Position numbers and translations under genes: made by a program
Shown: positions 53,880-63,473 of the stretch, piece by piece
Layout of the letters: each line of letters opens with the position of its first letter
How positions within the stretch are numbered: position 1 is the first letter of the stretch
NCBI RefSeq assembly: GCF_032854445.1
Contig: NW_027018062.1
Span: forward strand, 1 to 64,000
DNA: 64,000 nt
Direction: 5' to 3'
Source: Liolophura sinensis
Taxonomy: Eukaryota; Mollusca; Polyplacophora; Chitonida; Chitonidae
Notes under the pieces: model-generated
The model's input: only the letters and a program-made list of their open reading frames with translations
Told to the model about the DNA's origin: nothing
Databases searched by the model: none

Positions 53880-53936
53880 TTTAACTCACCCAGCAAATGT
53901 CTTACTTTTAAGTCGAAGACAAACTCAATGTCTTTA

Positions 53937-53948
53937 TCTACATGTAGA
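53937..53948. other. 12-bp perfect palindrome TCTACATGTAGA
   Basis: It is self-complementary over 12 bases and present in most units. Recurrent one-base variants break it: TCTGCATGTAGA (5155, 10082, 12266), TCTATATGTAGA (42391, 51189), TCTACATATAGA (11179) and TCTACATGTACA (55588). The 13-bp deletion of the ten short units removes its right half. It could be a dimer protein site or a cruciform seed; neither is shown. Confidence 0.5.
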
Positions 53949-53964
53949 AAAACCACACCATTTG

Positions 53965-53976
53965 TATATAAAAAAA
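53965..53976 (+). promoter_or_regulatory. TATA-like element, one per monomer (shown in the reference unit)
   Basis: TATATAAAAAAA occurs at the same place in almost every monomer. It is a good match to a eukaryotic TATA box by composition, but no start site, initiator or transcript evidence can be seen. Exceptions are GTATCTAAAAAAA (24871) and GTTTATTAAAAAAA (44068). It may simply be a rigid A tract affecting nucleosome placement. Functional status is unknown. Confidence 0.25.
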
Positions 53977-54107
53977 CACAAGGTACATGATACAGTCTGC
54001 TGTAAAAAAGTACAATTGAACACTGACCCACATCAATAAGGTGCCAAAAGATGCGCAATTGGGCCAGGCATCTCCAGGTGTTGAAAAATTGCAAATTTCC
54101 TTGGTTT

Positions 54108-54113
54108 CCATGG
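54108..54113. other. CCATGG site, one per monomer
   Basis: This NcoI-type palindrome is present in standard units. It is lost in the ten deletion units (CCATTA or CTATTA) and in the unit at 56887-57426 (ACATGG). With GACGTC (53854-53859) and TGCGCA (54052-54057) it predicts a regular cleavage ladder of about 550 bp. Confidence 0.7.
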
Positions 54114-54132
54114 AGTAAGAGCCGTTGCTGGG

Positions 54133-54138
54133 CACGTG
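54133..54138. promoter_or_regulatory. CACGTG (E-box/G-box-like hexamer) at the monomer anchor
   Basis: CACGTG is the classic palindromic core bound by bHLH and bZIP families. It is present once per monomer with few exceptions: CACGTA at 25587, CACGGT near 44237 and CCCGTG at 13010 and 15742. A hexamer is expected often by chance, and conservation here may only reflect array homogenisation. No binding is shown. Confidence 0.2.
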
Positions 54139-57100
54139 ATCTTGACATCAATGATTATTCATTTGTGGCTACAGCCAAAAGTATTGGTCGGAGAGCAACG
54201 CGGTTTGCACCATTCGATTTCTCGTCAAAAAATACGTCGGATTAGCCTCTTACCAGCAGCATTGGAACAGTTTTTCCACTTTTGGATTTTTGCCTGGTAT
54301 TTTTGCGAATTGAAATCGGCTACATTAACTATGTACAATCGCGACTGGTCATTACTATATTCAACTTTTCATTATAAGTTATGTGCCCTTCGGTAGCCCA
54401 GACGACGTCAAATCTTTGGGCCAAGCCCATTTAACTCACCCAGCAAATGTCTTACTTCTAAGTCGAAGACAAACTCAATGTCTTTATCTACATGTAGAAA
54501 AACCAAACCATTTGTATATAAAAAAACACAAGGTACATGATACAGTCTGCTGTAAAAAAGTACAATTGAACACTGACCCACATCAATAAGGTGCCAAAAG
54601 ATGCGCAATTGGGCCAGACATCTCCAGCTGTTGAAAAATTGCAAATTTCCTTGGTTTCCATGGAGTAAGAGCCGTTGCTGGGCACGTGATCTTGACATCA
54701 ATGATTATTCATTTGTGGCTACAGCCAAAAGTATTGGTCGGAGAGCAACGCGGTTTGCACCATTCGATTTCTCGTCAAAAAATCCCTCGGATTAGCCTCT
54801 TACCAGCAGCATTGGAACAGTTTTTCCACTTTTGGATTTTTACCTGGTCTTTTTGCGAATTGAAATCGGCTACATTAACGATGTACAATCGCGACTGGTC
54901 ATTACTATATTCAACTTTTCATTATAAGTTATGTGCCCATCGGTAGCCCAGACGACGTCAAATCTTTGGGCCAAGCCCATTTAACTCACCCAGCAGTTGT
55001 CTTACTTCTAAGTCGAAGAAAATCTCAATGTCTTTATCTACATGTAGAAAAACCACACCATTTGTATATAAAAAAACACAAGGTACATGATACAGTCTGC
55101 TGTAAAAAAGTACAATTGAACACTGACCCACATCAATAAGGTGCCAAAAGATGCGCAATTGGGCCAGACATCTCCAGCTGTTGAAAAATTGCAAATTTCC
55201 TTGGTTTCCATGGAGTAAGAGCCGTTGCTGGGCACGTGATCTTGACATCAATGATTATTCATTTGTGGCTACAGCCAAAAGTATTGGTCGGAGAGCAACG
55301 CGGTTTGCACCATTCGATTTCTCGTCCAAAAATACGTCGGATTAGCCTCTTACCAGCAGCATTGGAACAGTTTTTCCACTTTTGGATTTTTGCCAGGTCT
55401 TTTTGCGAATTGAAATCGGCTACATTAACTATGTACAATCGCGACTGGTCATTACTATATTCAACTTTTCATTATAAGTTATGTGCCCTTCGGTAGCCCA
55501 GACGACGTCAAATCTTTGGGCCAAGCCCATTTAACTCACCCAGCAGTTGTCTTACTTCTAAGTCGAAGACAAACTCAATGCCTTTATCTACATGTACAAA
55601 AACCACACCATTTGTATATAAAAAAAACACAAGGTACATGATACAGTCTGCTGTAAAAAGTACAATTGAACACTGACCCACATCAATAAGGTGCCAAAAG
55701 ATGCGCAATTGGGCCAGGCATCTCCAGGTGTTGAAAAATTGCAAATTTCCTTGGTTTCCATGGAGTAAGAGCCGTTGCTGGGCACGTGATCTTGACATCA
55801 ATGATTATTCATTTGTGGCTACAGCCAAAAGTATTGGTCGGAGAGCAACGCGGTTTGCACCATTCGATTTCTCGTCCAAAAATACGTCGGATTAGCCTCT
55901 TACCAGCAGCATTGGAACAGTTTTTCCACTTTTGGATTTTTGCCTGGTCTTTTTGCGAATTGAAATCGGCTACATTAACTATGTACAATCGCGACTGGTC
56001 ATTACTATATTCAACTTTTCATTATAAGTTATGTGCCCTTCGGTAGCCCAGACGACGTCAAATCTTTGGGCCAAGCCCATTTAACTCACCCAGCAAATGT
56101 CTTACTTCTAAGTCGAAGACAAACTCAATGTCTTTATCTACATGTAGAAAAACCACACCATTTGTATATAAAAAAAACACAAGGTACATGATACAGTCTG
56201 CTGTAAAAAGTACAATTGAACACTGACCCACATCAATAAGGTGCCAAAAAGATGCGCAATTGGGCCAGGCATCTCCAGCTGTTGAGAAATTGCAAATTTC
56301 CTTGGTTTCCATGGAGTAAGAGCCGTTGCTGGGCACGTGATCTTGACATCAATGATTATTCATTTGTGGCTACAGCCAAAAGTATTGGTCGGAGAGCAAC
56401 GCGGTTTGCACCATTCGATTTCTCGTCAAAAAATACGTCGGATTAGCCTCTTACTAGCAGCATTGGAACAGTTTTTCCACTTTTGGATTTTTGCCTGGTA
56501 TTTTTGCGAATTGAAATCGGCTACATTAACTATGTACAATCGCGACTGGTCATTACTATATTCAACTTTTCATTATAAGTTATGTGCCCTTCGGTAGCCC
56601 AGACGACGTCAAATCTTTGGGCCAAGCCCATTTAACTCACCCAGCAAATGTCTTACTTCTAAGTCGAAGACAAACTCAATGTCTTTATCTATATGTAGAA
56701 AAACCACACCATTTGTATATAAAAAAAACACAAGGTACTTGATACAGTCCGCTGTAAAAAGTACAATTGAACACTGACCCACATCAATAAGGTGCCAAAA
56801 GATGCGCAATTGGGCCAGACATCTCCAGCTGTTGAAAAATTGCAAATTTCCTTGGTTTCCATGGAGTAAGAGCCGTTGCTGGGCACGTGTTCTTGACATC
56901 AATGATTATTCATTTGTGGCTACAGCCAAAAGTATTGGTCGGAGAGCAACGCGGTTTGCACCATTCGATTTCTCGTCCAAAAATACGTCGGATTAGCCTC
57001 TTACCAGCAGCATTGGAACAGTTTTTCTACTTTTGGATTTTTGCCTGGTCTTTTTGCGAATTGAAATCGGCTACATTAACTATGTACAATCGCGACTGGT

Positions 57101-57324
57101 CATTACTATATTCAACTTTTCATTATAAGTTATGTGCCCTTCGGTAGCCCAGACGACGTCAAATCTTTGGGCCAAGCCCATTTAACTCACCCAGCAAATG
57201 TCTTACTTCTAAGTCGAAGACAAACTCAATGTCTTTATCTATATGTAGAAAAACCACACCATTTGTATATAAAAAAAACACAAGGTACTTGATACAGTCT
57301 GCTGTAAAAAGTACAATTGAACAT

Positions 57325-57335
57325 CAATAAGGTGC
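57325..57335 (+). other. Private 10-bp deletion in one monomer
   Basis: The usual TTGAACACTGACCCACATCAAT reads TTGAACATCAAT here, removing 10 bp between two ACA triplets, a micro-homology deletion. It makes the 56887-57426 unit 540 bp long. No other copy in the window has it. Confidence 0.92.
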
Positions 57336-57426
57336 CAAAAGATGCGCAATTGGGCCAGGCATCTCCAGGTGTTGAAAAATTGCAAATTTCTATGGTTTAC
57401 ATGGAGTAAGAGCCGTTGCTGGGCAC

Positions 57427-57976
57427 GTGATCTTGACATCAATGATTATTCATTTGTGGCTACAGCCAAAAGTATTGGTCGGAGAGCAACGCGGTTTGCA
57501 CCATTCGATTTCTCGTCAAAAAATACGTCGGATTAGCCTCTTACGAGCAGCATTGGAACAGTTTTTCCACTTTTGGATTTTTGCCTGGTATTTTTGCGAA
57601 TTGAAATCGGCTACATTAACTATGTACAATCGCGACTGGTCATTACTATATTCAACTTTTCATTATAAGTTATGTGCCCTTCGGTAGCCCAGACGACGTC
57701 AAATCTTTGGGCCAAGCCCATTTAACTCACCCAGCAAATGTCTTACTTCTAAGTCGAAGACAAACTCAATGTCTTTATCTACATGTAGAAAAACCACACC
57801 ATTTGTATATAAAAAAACACAAGGTACATGATACAGTCTGCTGTAAAAAAGTACAATTGAACACTGACCCACATCAATAAGGTGCCAAAAGATGCGCAAT
57901 TGGGCCAGACATCTCCAGCTGTTGAAAAATTGCAAATTTCCTTGGTTTCCATGGAGTAAGAGCCGTTGCTGGGCAC
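57427..57976 (+). repeat. 550-bp monomer immediately after the 540-bp unit
   Basis: A normal-length unit with CTTACGAGCAGC and GGTATTTTTGCG. It is listed because it separates two otherwise unique deletion units (56887-57426 and 57977-58521) in a stretch of equal-length monomers. Confidence 0.7.
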
Positions 57977-58094
57977 GTGATCTTGACATCAATGATTATT
58001 CATTTGTGGCTACAGCCAAAAGTATTGGTCGGAGAGCAACGCGGTTTGCACCATTCGATTTCTCGTCAAAAAATACCTCGGATTAGCCTCTTAC

Positions 58095-58108
58095 CAGCAG
58101 GAACAGTT
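58095..58108 (+). other. Private 5-bp deletion in one monomer
   Basis: CAGCAGCATTGGAACAG is shortened to CAGCAGGAACAG, losing 5 bp and giving a 545-bp unit (57977-58521). It is seen once only. Confidence 0.92.
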
Positions 58109-59071
58109 TTTCCACTTTTGGATTTTTGCCTGGTATTTTTGCGAATTGAAATCGGCTACATTAACTATGTACAATCGCGACTGGTCATTACTATATTCAA
58201 CTTTTCATTATAAGTTATGTGCCCTTCGGTAGCCCAGACGACGTCAAATCTTTGGGCCAAGCCCATTTAACTCACCCAGCAAATGTCTTACTTCTAAGTC
58301 GAAGACAAACTCAATGTCTTTATCTACATGTAGAAAAACCACACCATTTGTATATAAAAAAACACAAGGTACATGATACAGTCTGCTGTAAAAAAGTACA
58401 ATTGAACACTGACCCACATCAATAAGGTGCCAAAAGATGCGCAATTGGGCCAGGCATCTCCAGCTGTTGAAAAATTGCAAATTTCCTTGGTTTCCATGGA
58501 GTAAGAGCCGTTGCTGGGCACGTGATCTTGACATCAATGATTATTCATTTGTGGCTACAGCCAAAAGTATTGGTCGGAGAGCAACGCGGTTTGCACCATT
58601 CGATTTCTCGTCAAAAAATACCTCGGATTAGCCTCTTACCAGCAGCATTGGAACAGTTTTTCCACTTTTGGATTTTTACCTGATCTTTTTGCGAATTGAA
58701 ATCGGCTACATTAACGATGTACAATCGCGACTGGTCATTACTATATTCAACTTTTCATTATAAGTTATGTGCCCTTCGGTAGCCCAGACGACGTCAAATC
58801 TTTGGGCCAAGCCCATTTAACTCACCCAGCAAATGTCTTACTTCTAAGTCGAAGACAAACTCAATGTCTTTATCTATATGTAGAAAAACCACACCATTTG
58901 TATATAAAAAAAACACAAGGTACTTGATACAGTCTGCTGTAAAAAGTACAATTGAACACTGACCCACATCAATAAGGTGCCAAAAGATGCGCAATTGGGC
59001 CAGACATCTCCAGCTGTTGAAAAATTGCAAATTTCCTTGGTTTCCATGGAGTAAGAGCCGTTGCTGGGCAC

Positions 59072-62000
59072 GTGATCTTGACATCAATGATTATTCATTT
59101 GTGGCTACAGCCAAAAGTATTGGTCGGAGAGCAACGCGGTTTGCACCATTCGATTTCTCGTCAAAAAATACCTCGGATTAGCCTCTTACCAGCAGCATTG
59201 GAACAGTTTTTCCACTTTTGGATTTTTACCTGATCTTTTTGCGAATTGAAATCGGCTACATTAACGATGTACAATCGCGACTGGTCATTACTATATTCAA
59301 CTTTTCATTATAAGTTATGTGCCCTTCGGTAGCCCAGACGACGTCAAATCTTTGGGCCAAGCCCATTTAACTCACCCAGCAGTTGTCTTACTTCTAAGTC
59401 GAAGAAAATCTCAATGTCTTTATCTACATGTAGAAAAACCACACCATTTGTATATAAAAAAACACAAGGTACATGATACAGTCTGCTGTAAAAAAGTACA
59501 ATTGAACACTGACCCACATCAATAAGGTGCCAAAAGATGCGCAATTGGGCCAGACATCTCCAACTGTTGAAAAATTGCAAATTTCCTTGGTTTCCATGGA
59601 GTAAGAGCCGTTGCTGGGCACGTGATCTTGACATCAATGATTATTCATTTGTGGCTACAGCCAAAAGTATTGGTCGGAGAGCAACGCGGTTTGCACCATT
59701 CGATTTCTCGTCAAAAAAATACCTCGGATTAGCCTCTTACCAGCAGCATTGGAACAGTTTTTCCACTTTTGGATTTTTACCTGATCTTTTTGCGAATTGA
59801 AATCGGCTACATTAACGATGTACAATCGCGACTGGTCATTACTATATTCAACTTTTCATTATAAGTTATGTGCCCTTCGGTAGCCCAGACGACGTCAAAT
59901 CTTTGGGCCAAGCCCATTTAACTCACCCAGCAGTTGTCTTATTTCTAAGTCGAAGAAAATCTCAATGTCTTTATCTACATGTAGAAAAACCACACCATTT
60001 GTATATAAAAAAACACAAGGTACATGATACAGTCTGCTGTAAAAAAGTACAATTGAACACTGACCCACATCAATAAGGTGCCAAAAGATGCGCAATTGGG
60101 CCAGACATCTCCAGCTGTTGAAAAATTGCAAATTTCCTTGGTTTCCATGGAGTAAGAGCCGTTGCTGGGCACGTGATCTTGACATCAATGATTATTCATT
60201 TGTGGCTACAGCCAAAAGTATTGGTCGGAGAGCAACGCGGTTTGCACCATTCGATTTCTCGTCCAAAAATACGTCGGATTAGCCTCTTATCAGCAGCATT
60301 GGAACAGTTTTTCTACTTTTGGATTTTTGCCTGGTCTTTTTGCGAATTGAAATCGGCTACATTAACTATGTACAATCGCGACTGGTCATTACTATATTCA
60401 ACTTTTCATTATAAGTTATGTGCCCTTCGGTAGCCCAGACGACGTCAAATCTTTGGGCCAAGCCCATTTAACTCACCCAGCAAATGTCTTACTTTTAAGT
60501 CGAAGACAAACTCAATGTCTTTATCTATATGTAGAAAAACCACACCATTTGTATATAAAAAAAACACAAGGTACTTGATACAGTCTGCTGTAAAAAGTAC
60601 AATTGAACACTGACCCACATCAATAAGGTGCCAAAAGATGCGCAATTGGGCCAGACATCTCCAGCTGTTGAAAAATTGCAAATTTCCTTGGTTTCCATGG
60701 AGTAAGAGCCGTTGCTGGGCACGTGATCTTGACATCAATGATTATTCATTTGTGGCTACAGCCAAAAGTATTGGTCGGAGAGCAACGCGGTTTGCACCAT
60801 TCGATTTCTCGTCAAAAAAATACCTCGGATTAGCCTCTTACCAGCAGCATTGGAACAGTTTTTCCACTTTTGGATTTTTACCTGATCTTTTTGCGAATTG
60901 AAATCGGCTACATTAACGATGTACAATCGCGACTGGTCATTACTATATTCAACTTTTCATTATAAGTTATGTGCCCTTCGGTAGCCCAGACGACGTCAAA
61001 TCTTTGGGCCAAGCCCATTTAACTCACCCAGCAGTTGTCTTACTTCTAAGTCGAAGAAAATCTCAATGTCTTTATCTACATGTAGAAAAACCACACCATT
61101 TGTATATAAAAAAACACAAGGTACATGATACAGTCTGCTGTAAAAAAGTACAATTGAACACTGACCCACATCAATAAGGTGCCAAAAGATGCGCAATTGG
61201 GCCAGACATCTCCAACTGTTGAAAAATTGCAAATTTCCTTGGTTTCCATGGAGTAAGAGCCGTTGCTGGGCACGTGATCTTGACATCAATGATTATTCAT
61301 TTGTGGCTACAGCCAAAAGTACTGGTCGGAGAGCAACGCGGTTTGCACCATTCGATTTCTCGTCAAAAAATACGTCGGATTAGCCTCTTACTAGCAGCAT
61401 TGGAACAGTTTTTCCACTTTTGGATTTTTGCCTGGTATTTTTGCGAATTGAAATCGGCTACATTAACTATGTACAATCGCGACTGGTCATTACTATATTC
61501 AACTTTTCATTATAAGTTATGTGCCCTTCGGTAGCCCAGACGACGTCAAATCTTTGGGCCAAGCCCATTTAACTCACCCAGCAAATGTCTTACTTCTAAG
61601 TCGAAGACAAACTCAATGTCTTTATCTACATGTAGAAAAACCACACCATTTGTATATAAAAAAACACAAGGTACATGATACAGTCTGCTGTAAAAAAGTA
61701 CAATTGAACACTGACCCACATCAATAAGGTGCCAAAAGATGCGCAATTGGGCCAGGCATCTCCAGCTGTTGAAAAATTGCAAATTTCCTTGGTTTCCATG
61801 GAGTAAGAGCCGTTGCTGGGCACGTGATCTTGACATCAATGATTATTCATTTGTGGCTACAGCCAAAAGTATTGGTCGGAGAGCAACGCGGTTTGCACCA
61901 TTCGATTTCTCGTCAAAAAATACCTCGGATTAGCCTCTTACCAGCAGCATTGGAACAGTTTTTCCACTTTTGGATTTTTACCTGATCTTTTTGCGAATTG

Positions 62001-63473
62001 AAATCGGCTACATTAACGATGTACAATCGCGACTGGTCATTACTATATTCAACTTTTCATTATAAGTTATGTGCCCTTCGGTAGCCCAGACGACGTCAAA
62101 TCTTTGGGCCAAGCCCATTTAACTCACCCAGCAGTTGTCTTACTTCTAAGTCGAAGAAAATCTCAATGTCTTTATCTACATGTAGAAAAACCACACCATT
62201 TGTATATAAAAAAACACAAGGTACATGATACAGTCTGCTGTAAAAAAGTACAATTGAACACTGACCCACATCAATAAGGTGCCAAAAGATGCGCAATTGG
62301 GCCAGACATCTCCAACTGTTGAAAAATTGCAAATTTCCTTGGTTTCCATGGAGTAAGAGCCGTTGCTGGGCACGTGATCTTGACATCAATGATTATTCAT
62401 TTGTGGCTACAGCCAAAAGTATTGGTCGGAGAGCAACGCGGTTTGCACCATTCGATTTCTCGTCAAAAAATACGTCGGATTAGCCTCTTACCAGCAGCAT
62501 TGGAACAGTTTTTCCACTTTTGGATTTTTGCCAGGTCTTTTTGCGAATTGAAATCGGCTACATTAACTATGTACAATCGCGACTGGTCATTACTATATTC
62601 AACTTTTCATTATAAGTTATGTGCCCTTCGGTAGCCCAGACGACGTCAAATCTTTGGGCCAAGCCCATTTAACTCACCCAGCAGTTGTCTTACTTCTAAG
62701 TCGAAGACAAACTCAATGTCTTTATCTACATGTAGAAAAACCACACCATTTGTATATAAAAAAAACACAAGGTACATGATACAGTCTGCTGTAAACAGTA
62801 CAATTGAACACTGACCCACATCAATAAGGTGCCAAAAGATGCGCAATTGGGCCAGGCATCTCCAGCTGTTGAAAAATTGCAAATTTCGTTGGTTTCCATG
62901 GAGTAAGAGCCGTTGCTGAGCACGTGATCTTGACATCAATGATTATTCATTTGTGGCTACAGCCAAAAGTATTGGTCGGAGAGCAACGCGGTTTGCACCA
63001 TTCGATTTCTCGTCCAAAAATACGTCGGATTAGCCTCTTACCAGCAGCATTGGAACAGTTTTTCCACTTTTGGATTTTTACCTGATCTTTTTGCGAATTG
63101 AAATCGGCTACATTAACGATGTACAATCGCGACTGGTCATTACTATATTCAACTTTTCATTATAAGTTATGTGCCCTTCGGTAGCCCAGACGACGTCAAA
63201 TCTTTGGGCCAAGCCCATTTAACTCACCCAGCAAATGTCTTACTTCTAAGTCGAAGACAAACTCAATGTCTTTATCTACATGTAGAAAAACCAAACCATT
63301 TGTATATAAAAAAACACAAGGTACATGATACAGTCTGCTGTAAAAAAGTACAATTGAACACTGACCCACATCAATAAGGTGCCAAAAGATGCGCAATTGG
63401 GCCAGACATCTCCAGCTGTTGAAAAATTGCAAATTTCCTTGGTTTCCATGGAGTAAGAGCCGTTGCTGGGCAC
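59072..63473. repeat. Recurring D-type monomers at irregular spacing
   Basis: Units beginning at 59072, 59622, 60723, 61824 and 63474 share ATACCTCGG, ACCTGATCTTTTT, ATTAACGATGTACAAT, CAGCAGTTGTC and GAAGAAAATC. All but 59622 also have CAACTGTTG near their end. They are separated by units with the ordinary forms (60173, 61274, 62374). Unit 62924 has the middle markers but not the others, so it is a chimera. Spacings are 550, 1,101, 1,101 and 1,650 bp. Confidence 0.75.

Larger units (their letters stand above)
53586..54135 (+). repeat. Reference monomer, 550-bp right-hand subfamily
   Basis: A clean copy to describe the unit. Order from the anchor: GTGATCTTGACATCAATG, an inverted pair CCAAAAGTATTGG, an AACGCGG box, the T-rich stretch around TTTTTCCACTTTTGG, the subfamily marker ATTAACTATGTACAAT, the CCTTCGGTAGCCCAGACGACGTC block, the small dyad TGGGCCAAGCCCA, the 12-bp palindrome TCTACATGTAGA, the TATA-like GTATATAAAAAAA, the GTACAATTGAACACTGACC block, TGCGCAATTGGGCCAGGC, TCCATGGA and finally GGGCACGTG. 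GC content counted by hand over 53581-54135 is 228 of 555 bases, about 41%. The length is 550 because the two A tracts together hold 13 A (7 after TATAT and 6 in CTGTAAAAAAG). Confidence 0.9.
53309..54407. repeat. Dimer block copy 3 (diverged)
   Basis: The order is again a GTCCAAAAAT/GGTCTTTTT unit followed by a CCAGGTGTTG/GGTATTTTT unit. The first unit, however, has CTACATGTAG, 7+5 A and ACATGATAC instead of CTATATGTAG, 8+5 A and ACTTGATAC, so it is partly replaced. Confidence 0.7.

Noticed and set aside
53586-54135. CENP-B box
   Set aside because: Candidates starting at TTCGATTTC and TTCGGTAGC lack the required A and CGGG positions.
53586-54135. Internal 183-bp triplication inside the monomer
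   Set aside because: The three thirds share no more than short words such as ACATCAAT, so there is no support for a triplicated ancestor.
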